Below, piece by piece: positions 14,649 to 22,714 of a stretch of 35,836 bases of DNA. The stretch is from Hominisplanchenecus faecis (GTDB lineage Bacteria > Bacillota > Clostridia > Lachnospirales > Lachnospiraceae). The stretch covers positions 1-35,836 of the forward strand of contig NZ_JAJEQE010000035.1 in assembly GCF_020687205.1 (NCBI RefSeq), read 5' to 3'. Position 1 is the first letter of the stretch. The number at the start of each line of letters is the position of its first letter. The translations under genes and the position numbers were made by a program. The notes beneath the pieces were generated by a model, which was not told the DNA's origin, searched no databases, and worked only from the letters and a program-made list of their open reading frames with translations.

Positions 14649-16721
14649 TTATTCTTCTCTCTGTGGCTGCATCAGTGTCAGCAAATACCGATCACTGGAG
14701 CGCTTGACCACTCTCATATAAATATATTCTATCACGCAAAGCAGCAAAATCATAGCAGCAGATACAAACATCATTTCAGCCACTGTCCCACGGGTTCGGG
14801 ACGAGAGTATCCCTGTAAATAACGCCCTGACTCCAAACAAACTGCTGACAGCCGCAACCAATACAGGAAGTCCCATAAACCAGGTAATTTGCTTTCCAGC
14901 AGACTGGCAAAGGGTTTCGTAAGTAGCTCCCAGGCGGATCAGAGTCTGGTATCTGCGCCCGGTTTTCTGCTGACTCATCAGGAACTGAACACCCACGATG
15001 GTGTTGGCAACTACCAGGAAAACAATCGCAAGATAGAGGGTAATATAACTGGATGCTATGGTGTAGAAAAGCTGACGACCCATATTCTGAAGATAGCTTT
15101 CATATTCAATGTCAGTTTCGTCCAGCTTCTCGTTCAAATCCAAATATGCAGTCATAAGGCTATTTCCATTCAGAGCTTGCTCACTGAGCACCGCATTGAC
15201 ATAGGTATCATACATTCCCTGACTATAATATAGGAATGCTTCATCCGGAAGAATCAATGCAAAGGACAAGGTTATAGAACGGTCCGTGACCAAATTCACA
15301 GACTGAACCTCTCCTGTAAGATGAATCGGACTACCATCCAGTTCCACCTTGGGATGCCCGGCCAATACTTGGTTCAGCATTGCGGTACGGCTTACCGTAG
15401 TAAACTCTGTATCAATATAGACAGCGGCCTCCTTTTCGCCTAATTGGAGAGCCGGATTGCCGGACAATTCCAACAAACGATTATAGTCCGATAAACAAAT
15501 CAAATATGGGTATGTGGCATAACCAAGATTGTTCAGAAGGACATCCCGGTCTTCCGACTGGGGCAGGCTCCGAAGAGAGTCCATAACAGCGTCCATGCTG
15601 TAGGCATTATCATAATCTTCTGTGGTGCGAATACGCCCAACCCTCATTTCAAAAAGCTCTGAAAATTGATTTTCCAAACTGTTTTCTTTCAGGGCTGCCT
15701 TTATATTCGGAAGAACCTGCGATGAATCTTCTGCAGTATGATCTTCAAAAGTATAGTCGATTACATGGCCAGAAGACAGGTTATTCGTTCCTGCAATTCC
15801 TACGCCCGCACCAAAACAACACAGCGCCGCCAGAATCAGCAGGGAGCTGATGGCCATGGAGTTTGACTGATGAATGACATTCTCCTGAATCTGCCGGAAG
15901 GTAAATACATGAAGCTGCTTATTTCCTTTTCCTTTCTTAACAATCAAAGCAATCAGTGCACGCATCCCATAGAAAAGCAGCATCGTACCAACTATGCCCA
16001 ACAGCAAAGTCAGTCCCATCATACTTACCTTTGTCCATGCAATTCCCTGAATCGCCATGTAGTAAGCCACTGCCAACATCACACTTCCGCATATAGCAGC
16101 CAGTCCATAGATAACAGATGGCATTTGCTTTTTGGGGCGGTTCGTTGGCTGGGATAGCAAAGTACCGATCTCCTGGCGGCTGATTCGTCCACTCAAAATC
16201 AGAAGTGCCGTCAGCTTAATTGCCAGAAATCCTGCCAGCGTCCATTCAATCGCAAACCAGGATAAAGAAAACTGATGACCGATGATCCCCATGCCTACCA
16301 GCTTGGCGGTGACAAGACTGACAATTTCTGAAAGCACCACAGCCACAGGTAATCCTATGAGCATGGCAAGAATACTGGTCAGGAAATCTTCCGCCAGAAG
16401 CATACCAAACAGTTTACTTCTACGCATCCCCAACATTAGATAAACACCAAACTCATGCCGTCTGCACTCGAACTGATACTTGCAGGCAAAATAGATCAAA
16501 AAGAACAGAATACCGAGGGTCATCCCATAAAACGCAGGAATCAGAAGCAGGAGTTTGTCAACTGCGTCACTCTCCATTTTCTGCAAAAAGAGCATCACAT
16601 CTTGAGTGGAGATGGAAAGAATCATGTAAAATGCAACAATAGAAATCACCAGGGAGCTGAAAAACAGACCGTTTTCCTTTCGGCTGCGGCGACTGTTCCG
16701 AAGAATGAGATTAGAGAACAT
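14649..16721 (-). CDS. BceB-type ABC transporter permease
   Basis: A 690-residue FtsX-like permease of the BceB/VraE kind. It has an N-terminal helix (SLVISIVAFYMIL), about ten transmembrane helices in all, and a large extracytoplasmic domain of roughly 200 residues between helices 7 and 8 (about 310-530), which is the peptide-recognition and sensing part in this family. The ERRHEFGVYLMLGM-like motif (CRRHEFGVYLMLGMR near residue 85) is conserved. It works with BceA to free lipid II-cycle targets from peptide antibiotics, and signals to the kinase. It overlaps the ATPase gene by 11 bases. Confidence 0.94.
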   Translation of the reverse strand: MFSNLILRNSRRSRKENGLFFSSLVISIVAFYMILSISTQDVMLFLQKMESDAVDKLLLLIPAFYGMTLGILFFLIYFACKYQFECRRHEFGVYLMLGMRRSKLFGMLLAEDFLTSILAMLIGLPVAVVLSEIVSLVTAKLVGMGIIGHQFSLSWFAIEWTLAGFLAIKLTALLILSGRISRQEIGTLLSQPTNRPKKQMPSVIYGLAAICGSVMLAVAYYMAIQGIAWTKVSMMGLTLLLGIVGTMLLFYGMRALIALIVKKGKGNKQLHVFTFRQIQENVIHQSNSMAISSLLILAALCCFGAGVGIAGTNNLSSGHVIDYTFEDHTAEDSSQVLPNIKAALKENSLENQFSELFEMRVGRIRTTEDYDNAYSMDAVMDSLRSLPQSEDRDVLLNNLGYATYPYLICLSDYNRLLELSGNPALQLGEKEAAVYIDTEFTTVSRTAMLNQVLAGHPKVELDGSPIHLTGEVQSVNLVTDRSITLSFALILPDEAFLYYSQGMYDTYVNAVLSEQALNGNSLMTAYLDLNEKLDETDIEYESYLQNMGRQLFYTIASSYITLYLAIVFLVVANTIVGVQFLMSQQKTGRRYQTLIRLGATYETLCQSAGKQITWFMGLPVLVAAVSSLFGVRALFTGILSSRTRGTVAEMMFVSAAMILLLCVIEYIYMRVVKRSSDRYLLTLMQPQREE

Positions 16722-17478
16722 TTGCGCTGCCCCCTCCCAGTTGCGCCATCACCTTCAGGATGCGCCCGTAGAACTCCTGCTGGCTTTCGTCTCCACGCCG
16801 AAGCTCATGAAAGATCACGCCATCCTGGATGAACAGGATGCGCTTACAGAAGCTGGCGGCATTGGAATCATGGGTTACCATCAGGATCGTAGCTTGTTCG
16901 TCACGATTCAGGCCGGACAGCTTCTCCATAAGACTTCTTGCGTTCTTAGAATCCAGTGCACCCGTCGGTTCATCGGCAAGGATCATTTGGGGATGTAAGA
17001 TCAGAGCCCTTGCTGCCGCAACACGCTGACGCTGGCCACCGGACATCTTGGACGGAAACTTATCCAGAACATCAGAAATTTCCAGATAGTCAGCCAACTG
17101 CTTCAGCCGCTGGCTGCTTTCTGTTTCGGCTACCCCATGCAAGGAAGTCGGGAGCAGGATATTTTCCCTGCCAGTCAGGTTGTCCAGCAATTCAAAGTTC
17201 TGGAATAGATAACCAACTTTTTTGCCACGGTACTCGGCAAGAGCCTTTTCCTTGAGGGATTGCAGAGTATCTCCCTCCACCTGAATGCTTCCACCTGTAG
17301 GCTGAATCACAGTTGCAATACAGTTGAGAAGCGTGGATTTGCCGGAACCACTGCTTCCCATAATACCGAGAAACTCTCCCGGCATGACCTGAAAAGTGAT
17401 TCCGTTCAGTGCTCTCGTCTGGTTTGGCAACGTCCCATAGACTTTGGTAAGATTTTCAATATTCAAAATTGGTTTCAT
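16711..17478 (-). CDS. BceA-type ABC transporter ATP-binding protein
   Basis: A 255-residue ATPase with Walker A GSSGSGKST (41-49), Q-loop FQNFELLDNLT, signature MSGGQ (145-149), Walker B MILADEPTGALD (165-176) and switch His in VTHDS. The ALNGI...GEFLGIMG start is typical of MacB/BceA ATPases. ATAGGAGG lies just before the ATG at 17478; an in-frame ATG farther up (17592) would run through the promoter and operator and is rejected. It is the first gene of the peptide-antibiotic detoxification and sensing operon. Which peptide it handles cannot be read from sequence. Confidence 0.94.
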   Translation of the reverse strand: MKPILNIENLTKVYGTLPNQTRALNGITFQVMPGEFLGIMGSSGSGKSTLLNCIATVIQPTGGSIQVEGDTLQSLKEKALAEYRGKKVGYLFQNFELLDNLTGRENILLPTSLHGVAETESSQRLKQLADYLEISDVLDKFPSKMSGGQRQRVAAARALILHPQMILADEPTGALDSKNARSLMEKLSGLNRDEQATILMVTHDSNAASFCKRILFIQDGVIFHELRRGDESQQEFYGRILKVMAQLGGGSANVL

Positions 17479-17507
17479 GTGAATGCCTCCTATCCATTTC
17501 TGGGTAA

Positions 17508-17553
17508 ATGATAGCACAGAAGCACAATAAATAACACTTACAGTCGCTGTAAG
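17508..17553 (-). promoter_or_regulatory. Promoter and candidate BceR operator of the bceAB-RS operon
   Basis: A perfect dyad CTTACAG-TCG-CTGTAAG (17537-17553) ends exactly where a -35 would begin. On the minus strand the -10 is TGCTATCAT, an extended -10 (TATCAT at 17513-17508), and the -35 position (TGTTAT) is poor. An activator site abutting a weak -35 is the arrangement expected for BceR-type control. A second, looser dyad (GTTCCTG/CAGAAC) lies at 17560-17575. Confidence 0.7.
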
Positions 17554-17851
17554 GATTCTGTTCCTGTTTTCAGAACAAGAATGACGCATCAAGCGGAATA
17601 AGTATATGTTTTGTAAAAACGTCGGGTGACAATGAAAAAATATGCTGGACTACCGGATTGGCTAACTTGCATTTCTTTGTCAATTCTGGTAACCGCTTCA
17701 AACATGGAAGTTTCTGTTCTTACTTTTATTATACTCAATCAATAAAATCAACACGGTTCAGCAAATTTTAATTATTTCCAATATGACAAAATTGCTTCCT
17801 GTTATATTTATCTATTTCTTTATTTCTCTATTATTCCGATCCGGTCTTCCA
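17554..17851. other. Non-coding stretch inside the right end of the element
   Basis: About 300 bases upstream of the Bce operon. Beyond the second dyad near 17570, no reading frame with a ribosome binding site, no RNA gene and no strong hairpin was seen. It is AT-rich towards the element end. Confidence 0.5.
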
Positions 17852-17870
17852 AAGGTATAAATAAGGTGTA
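17852..17870. repeat. AAGGTATA/AAGGTGTA pair: candidate right arm sites
   Basis: AAGGTATA (17852-17859) and AAGGTGTA (17863-17870) repeat with an 11-base period. The same motif is paired at the left end (9007-9026, period 12). They lie about 65 bases inside the right att-like block. Confidence 0.5.
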
Positions 17871-17900
17871 AATTATTCGTCAATCATCAAAAAATCCTTT

Positions 17901-17914
17901 AAAGCCTAGGCTTT
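17901..17914. repeat. Perfect 14-bp palindrome AAAGCCTAGGCTTT
   Basis: It lies between the candidate arm sites and the right att block. It could be an accessory recombination site or a short terminator; nothing decides between these. Confidence 0.35.
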
Positions 17915-17925
17915 CACAGCATCCA

Positions 17926-17964
17926 TTAAACACTGCCGTGGCAAACAAATAGTACTTTTATCAT
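17926..17964 (-). pseudogene. Stub of the LMW-PTP gene (12 codons)
   Basis: On the minus strand, AAGGAG followed by an ATG starts MIKVLFVCHGSV and then a stop. The first ten residues are those of the LMW-PTP (MIKILFVCHG) with mostly silent or conservative changes, and similarity ends in the middle of the P-loop. It is the 5' end of the phosphatase gene left behind, or brought in, by integration. Its ribosome binding site is better than that of the intact gene at 8892, suggesting that the original upstream region is on this side. Confidence 0.75.
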
Positions 17965-17968
17965 TGTT
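17934..17968. other. Right att-like block
   Basis: It is the partner of 8862-8896: 35 bp with four mismatches, same orientation. Together they bracket integrase, xis, repA and the Bce cargo. Confidence 0.7.
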
Positions 17969-18021
17969 TTGTTTCTCCTTGTTTTGCCCCGGAATGCCCT
18001 GTTTTGCAAGGGATTCTGAGA

Positions 18022-18050
18022 ATTTGTAAAATGTGTGTTTTAGCTGGCAT
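18022..18050. repeat. Second copy of the element left-end sequence
   Basis: The stretch with TTTGTAAAATGTGTGTTTT and CTGGCAT resembles 8947-8972 (TTTGTAAATGTTTGCTTT, CTGGCAT), allowing small gaps. In both places it lies 55-85 bases to the right of an att block. This is what a second related element, inserted in tandem, would give. Confidence 0.45.
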
Positions 18051-18131
18051 CTTGGCAAAACAGAGCAAGATGGAGCAAGTTATTGCGGGCTGTTAGTAGT
18101 AAAGTTGGTATTAAAATGGAAATTCTTACTA

Positions 18132-19559
18132 CTAAGGATTTTCCCTTCTTTCTTTTACTTCTTTCACTTTTGATGCCAATTTTGAAAATTCAATTCTATT
18201 CCCAGTATTACCTATTTCAATTTCTCTAATTGAAGTTCTCCAGATATTCAGGCATATTTCCAACATACAGCCATCTATAATATTAGAATTATCATCCATA
18301 ACTAACTTAGGTACTTCCGACTCAGCACATAAATGACCATCACAACTTCCATCTATCCAATGTTTACATGACTTAATGCCATAATAACTATCTGCACACT
18401 GTATGGAATTAGGATATAAATTATATTTTGACTTATATCCTATTATCTGATTTACAACTGATTGTATCTCATTTTCCAAAAAAATTTCATTTTGATTAAC
18501 TCCTGCTACATTATAAAAAACTTCGTTATCCGTTATTGTAAATAACGGATAAAACCTATTAAACTCTTCTCCTGTAAATTCCTTTGGATTAGCCATCGGA
18601 TATGTTAAACACCATGGATGTTTCTTTTTGTAATGAATTGCTCTTGACATTTCTTGACTTATGGACAAATCACATTGCTTTGCATACTCTTCTGCTGGTT
18701 TCCAAAGTTCATCCCATCCCTCAAATTGACATTCCTTTAACACTTGCGATGTATATTGCCAAAATGATTCATCTTCAAATATATTATATTCTGGTCTGTT
18801 ATCTTTCAGAAACTCAACTATTTTTATAAATCTCCATCCCGGATGATAATTTACCATACTTGCTCTATCATTAGCTCTTGGTAAATGCGAAAAACACAGA
18901 GATAACTCACAAGCAATGGGAAATTCTTCTAATCTATCCATACCTAGTTGCTCAACAAAATAATACAGTACAACATAATATCTTGGAGAAAGAAAATCTG
19001 GATTTATTGTATCATTGATATCTTTGTTTTCCACCAAAAAAGCTAATATGGCTTCTTCATATTTTGCAAAACTTTCAATAATATCAAGACCATTTAATAA
19101 ATACTTTTTTCCATTAACTTTAATTTGCGGAAGCAAATCATTTTTATTATCGATTCCCAACAATTTCAGTTCTTCTTTTGTAAGCGCAATTCCATCGGTA
19201 ACATCAGATAACCTCTTAGCAAAATCTTGCATCATAATACTACAAAGTACCCTTATACTATTTTCATTGTTTTCCAGATATTCTGATACCGGAATCTTCT
19301 TTTTTGTCACCAAATTATTCTCTAACCACATACCTAAAATCTCTGATGAATATGTTCTATTTGCTCCCCATTTCATATGACCATAAGGAGTAAAAATATA
19401 TTGTAAATAATGAAATCGTTCATGAAATGCAATTTGGTATTTATTTGCTACATCTTCCTTTGGCATAAATAATCTTGAACTCATTTGTTCAGGAAAAAAT
19501 TGCCCATTTACAGTTAACAACTTCAAATCATCTTTAAAAAAATCTATTTTTAATTTAAT
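18132..19559 (-). CDS. Unrecognised HExxH-motif protein (possible zinc metalloprotease) in a mobile region
   Basis: I do not recognise this protein of about 475 residues. Residues 46-50 read HERFH in the context AFHERFHYLQYIFTPYG, an HExxH zinc-site pattern. A helix near residues 157-171 (LDIIESFAKYEEA) has the ExxA..E spacing of a third ligand. A late Cys cluster (CADSYYGIKSCKHWIDGSCDGHLC, positions of four Cys near 405-430) could bind another metal. There is no signal peptide or transmembrane helix, so it is probably cytoplasmic. The coding sequence is clearly more AT-rich than its neighbours. The frame is open upstream to 19661, but AGGTGG lies five bases before an ATT at 19559, and no ATG, GTG or TTG fits as well; the alternative GTG at 19568 overlaps that site. 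It lies between the left end and integrase of a decayed element, so it is accessory cargo. Confidence 0.75.
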   Translation of the reverse strand: MKLKIDFFKDDLKLLTVNGQFFPEQMSSRLFMPKEDVANKYQIAFHERFHYLQYIFTPYGHMKWGANRTYSSEILGMWLENNLVTKKKIPVSEYLENNENSIRVLCSIMMQDFAKRLSDVTDGIALTKEELKLLGIDNKNDLLPQIKVNGKKYLLNGLDIIESFAKYEEAILAFLVENKDINDTINPDFLSPRYYVVLYYFVEQLGMDRLEEFPIACELSLCFSHLPRANDRASMVNYHPGWRFIKIVEFLKDNRPEYNIFEDESFWQYTSQVLKECQFEGWDELWKPAEEYAKQCDLSISQEMSRAIHYKKKHPWCLTYPMANPKEFTGEEFNRFYPLFTITDNEVFYNVAGVNQNEIFLENEIQSVVNQIIGYKSKYNLYPNSIQCADSYYGIKSCKHWIDGSCDGHLCAESEVPKLVMDDNSNIIDGCMLEICLNIWRTSIREIEIGNTGNRIEFSKLASKVKEVKERRENP

Positions 19560-19593
19560 TGATACCACCTCTTTTGTATAAAAAATACAATAT

Positions 19594-19602
19594 ATATTAT
19601 AT
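19594..19602 (-). promoter_or_regulatory. Candidate -10 for the HExxH gene
   Basis: TATAAT on the minus strand (near 19602-19597) lies about 35-40 bases before the AGGTGG site. No good -35 was seen. Confidence 0.35.
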
Positions 19603-19626
19603 CCTCTGAACCTACTTTTTTCCACA

Positions 19627-19655
19627 GAAAAACGCCCCAGCCAAGCCGGAGCGTT
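19627..19655 (-). terminator. Terminator after the integrase remnant
   Basis: On the minus strand AACGC...GCGTT arms (19655-19651 and 19635-19631) with inner GC pairing are followed by TTTTT (19632-19628). It lies 15 bases past the stop of the integrase fragment and just upstream of the HExxH gene. Confidence 0.8.
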
Positions 19656-19669
19656 ATCCATCTTCTATA

Positions 19670-19918
19670 TCAAATTACCTTAAACATCTTTTGCGACATC
19701 GGTTTCTCCTTCTTCTGCTCAACCTCCGCTTGTGCCTTCCTAAACTCTTCCATTCGTTTCAGTTCTTCCTCAGCATCATCAAAACCGATATGCGTGTACA
19801 CATTCATTGTAACACTTATATCCGAATGCCCCATGAGGTACTGTAACGTCTTTGGATTCATTCCCGATTTTGCCATATTGGAGCAATATGTATGTCGGCA
19901 TACATGTGGATGTGTCAA
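19670..19918 (-). pseudogene. C-terminal fragment of a second Tn916-type integrase
   Basis: About 82 residues from the catalytic C-terminus: PHVCRHTYCSNMAKSG (His-x-x-Arg), GHSDIS (His) and NVYTHI (nucleophile Tyr), then a longer Lys-rich tail than the integrase at 9072. It is about 65% identical to that integrase over the shared 60 residues by eye. Similarity starts abruptly at HPHVC, so the first 300 or so residues have been lost. The frame opens with a chance TTG. It cannot be active alone. Confidence 0.88.
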
Positions 19919-20030
19919 GTATAGGACAAAAAAAATTTTATTTTTTTCTGCCGAAGACTATTTGACGCTCCCATCAGGTAGTCCCAGCACCTTTATTATC
20001 TTCTGATAAGTCATTCTTGTCCTGCTCAAG

Positions 20031-21445
20031 TTACCTCTGTTCCGAAAAAATATCGTCAAAATTCCATTCGATTTCAATTTCATCCTGACTATGAACACGG
20101 ATCACCTTGATAATCTCACGCAGCTTCTCTGTATCGAACTTCTGAATTCCCAAGAAATCTTTTAGTTTTATTTTATCAGAAAGTTCATTTTATTCAAGAA
20201 GCTTTTTACTATTCTCCGCATCTTATATCTTTCGTTTTATTTCCTCCAGCTGTACACTTATCTTTCCAGCTCTCTGCTTATACGAATCACGATCTATACG
20301 ACCATCTTTGTAAGCATCATAGAGTTTCATCTTTTCCGAGGTCAACTGTCGGCTCTGTTTTTGCAATTCTGCGGTATTGATCTCTTTGTCGTCGCATTGC
20401 CTGTTGGAAGATACTTTCTTTTTCCAACATTGACGCTGCATACTGATGAACAAGCCCAAGGATATTCTCCTCCAGCGGTTCCCGTCGGATCACCAGACTT
20501 CGACACACAGGATCTCCATTGGTTCGAGCATCTGAGCATTTTAGCAGATGCTCCGTTTCTTTTAGCAAAGAATGCCCACAGTTGGCACATAACAGCAATG
20601 CTGGCTGCTTTTTACGTCTTTCCAGAGTAAAATTGGTGCGTGATTCCGCAACACTTCTCTTCTTTTTCGGATGCATTTCATTTGCTTTTTCAAACAATAC
20701 CCTGTCTATAATTGCCGTATGATGATTTTCCAGGCGAACCCATTCTGTTTCATCATTCAGAACTGCTTTATGACCGGTATGCATACTGCAACGTGTTTTT
20801 CCCCAGATTCTGGTTCCAATATAAATCTCATCCCGGACAATTGCCGCTACTGTCGTAAGGCTCCAGTGTTTCTTTTTGATCGTGTCAAACCTCTGGAACT
20901 GCACCTGATCCCCTTTTGATAATTTCTGCTCATCACAAGTGGCAATCGCCTGTCTGTTCAATTCCCTTGTAATATCTGCAAAACTTGTTCCTTCCGCTGC
21001 CATCTGAAAAATCATTTTCACGACTTTTGCAGCCTCCGGATCAACTTCCAGCCTTCCATCTTTTCCTTTTTTATAGCCATATCTGGCATTCACCGGAAGG
21101 CGTGTGCCATTTTTTGTTCTTGTCTGCAATGCTGATGAAATTTTCTTAGACAAATCCAGGCTATACATATTGTATACCAGATTCTGCAATGCTACATTCA
21201 TGCCACCAGTCATTCCGCTGCTTGCCGCACTGTCATAGCTGTCATTAATCGAAATAAATCGTATCTGTAGAAGTGGGAAAATCCAGGATATCTGCCTCAG
21301 CAACACCCAACTGATCAATCACAAATGATTTTAACAGAATTCTTTGAGAAGTTACACTGTCGCTCTCTTTTTGGGCTCTGCCATCTACATTGTCATTTTC
21401 TGCGGATAAACGGATGTAAACAGCTGTTTTTCTATGATCTGTCAT
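20031..21445 (-). pseudogene. Large serine recombinase, inactivated
   Basis: The N-terminus (MTDHRKTAVYIRLSAEN, with the nucleophile Ser) is intact for about 55 residues to ILDF. The sequence then jumps, in another frame, to IFPLLQIRFISINDSYDS, so roughly 55-60 residues of the catalytic core are deleted. The recombinase domain (ARYGYKKGKDGRLEVDPE) and zinc ribbon (CANCGH...C) follow. A second frameshift lies near 20375-20400, then the coiled coil, two in-frame stops (near 20222 and 20185), and the family C-terminus EIEIEWNFDDIF ending at 20031. Its start overlaps the stop of the next recombinase by 14 bases, the usual tandem arrangement in Clostridia elements. Confidence 0.85.
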
Positions 21446-22045
21446 CTTGACTGCCCTCCTTCTCTTTCTTTAATTTCTGTAAATCTGCAAACTGATCGTC
21501 ATATACCAGCTTGATCTCATAATCATACTTACCATGGATAATAATTGAATCCACAAAGGCATCTGCCATTTCTTTTGTCAGCTTACGCTTTGACATATAA
21601 GTATGTATCACATTTCCCCAGCCTTCTTCAATGTGGTAATCCTGGGAATACCGAACCTGTGCCGCCAATACTGTGTCCAGACGGCTCTTGATATTCTCAA
21701 TTTCATTGGAATAAATCCGAGAAAACTGTATGTACTCTTCTTCCGTAATCAAACGTTCCGCGTAATCTTCATATAAATCCGACTTACGCTTACTGATTCG
21801 GCTTAGTTCCCATCGAAGTTTCCCCACTTCTTTATCCAAAAGCAGGTACTGTGTCTGGTTTTTGGAAGCTGCATTTATTTCCTGAATCATTTTTTCTGTA
21901 TCCAATACGGTTTTCATATGCGTTTGGATCAGGCGAAGAACATCTTCATCCACATATTCTTTTCTGACTCTGTGCTCTTTGCATTGCTTTCCTCCGGATT
22001 TATGGTTAGTATTGGCTCCGCAGATATAAAAGAATGTACCATTAT
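21432..22045 (-). pseudogene. C-terminal part of a second large serine recombinase
   Basis: From about 22045 the frame reads FFYICGANTNHKSGGKQCKEHRVR (zinc ribbon, shortened: FFYICGA...KQCKEHRVR), then a long coiled coil (about residues 60-140 of the fragment), and ends with FVDSIIIHGKYDYEIKLVYDD, shortened as DYEIKLVYDDQF, the common end of these recombinases. The catalytic and main DNA-binding parts are absent. The open frame continues to 22118 only because it reads antisense through the relaxase fragment. It is coupled by overlap to the recombinase pseudogene downstream. Confidence 0.8.
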
Positions 22046-22699
22046 GAGGAATTTCTACAAAAAATGCAGTTAGCCGGATACGAAATCCTCCAAGGAAAGC
22101 ACCTATCCTTCCGTGCACTGGAGCAGAAAAACTTCACTTATATGAAATCTCTTGGAAGTTATTATAGCGAAGAAAATATCCGTATCCGTCTGGCTAAAAA
22201 CCGTAGCAAAGTGAAAACTCCAAAGCATTTGTCCAGAGAAGCCCAGCAGCATATTTCTGACGTTGATGCTTCTGTTAAAGCGGTTGATCCGAAAATAGCA
22301 CAACTCAACAGTGAGCTGAGCACGCAGAAACTCATTCAAAAACACTGCGATTCTTACCGGCTCTGCCGTAAGGTAATTGAAGATTGCAAATTTGCTAAAA
22401 ATCCAAAAGCATACCGCAGCAAACATCAGGCAGAATACAAACTCCACGATTCACTAAAAAAAGAGCTTCAGGCTCTCGGTGTTACCAAAATCCCAAGCTC
22501 TAATAAAATCCTGAAGAGGATTGAAAATCTTGAATCTGAACAAGCTACTACCGTCCGAAAAAAACAGGAATTGCAAAAAAAGCAGAAGACACTGGATATC
22601 ATTAGACAGAATTTTACTGCACTGCTCGATGCTCCTGAGATCAGTTCAGACTTACTTCCAGCAAAACGAGAACCTATTTCTGTCACAAGAGATAAATAA
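22040..22699 (+). pseudogene. C-terminal fragment of a relaxase/mobilisation protein
   Basis: About 215 residues beginning YHYEEFLQKMQLAGYEI and GKHLSF, then KNFTYMKSLGSYYSEENIR, the linker typical of conjugative-element relaxases after the nuclease domain, followed by long coiled coils (KIAQLNSELSTQKL and a Lys/Glu-rich region near the end). The catalytic Tyr and His triad domain is missing; the break joins the second serine recombinase fragment head to head. It has an intact natural stop. It shows that a conjugative or mobilisable element once occupied this place. Confidence 0.75.
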
Positions 22700-22714
22700 G
22701 ATTGCACTGACAAC

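Noticed and set aside
17479-17592. N-terminal extension of the BceA-type ATPase
   Set aside because: It would translate the extended -10 and operator; AGGAGG sits before the internal ATG at 17478.
19919-20030. Short frame with TYQKIIKVLGLPDGSV resembling a sigma-factor or helix-turn-helix tail
   Set aside because: Only about 20 residues without start, context or continuation; too little to call.
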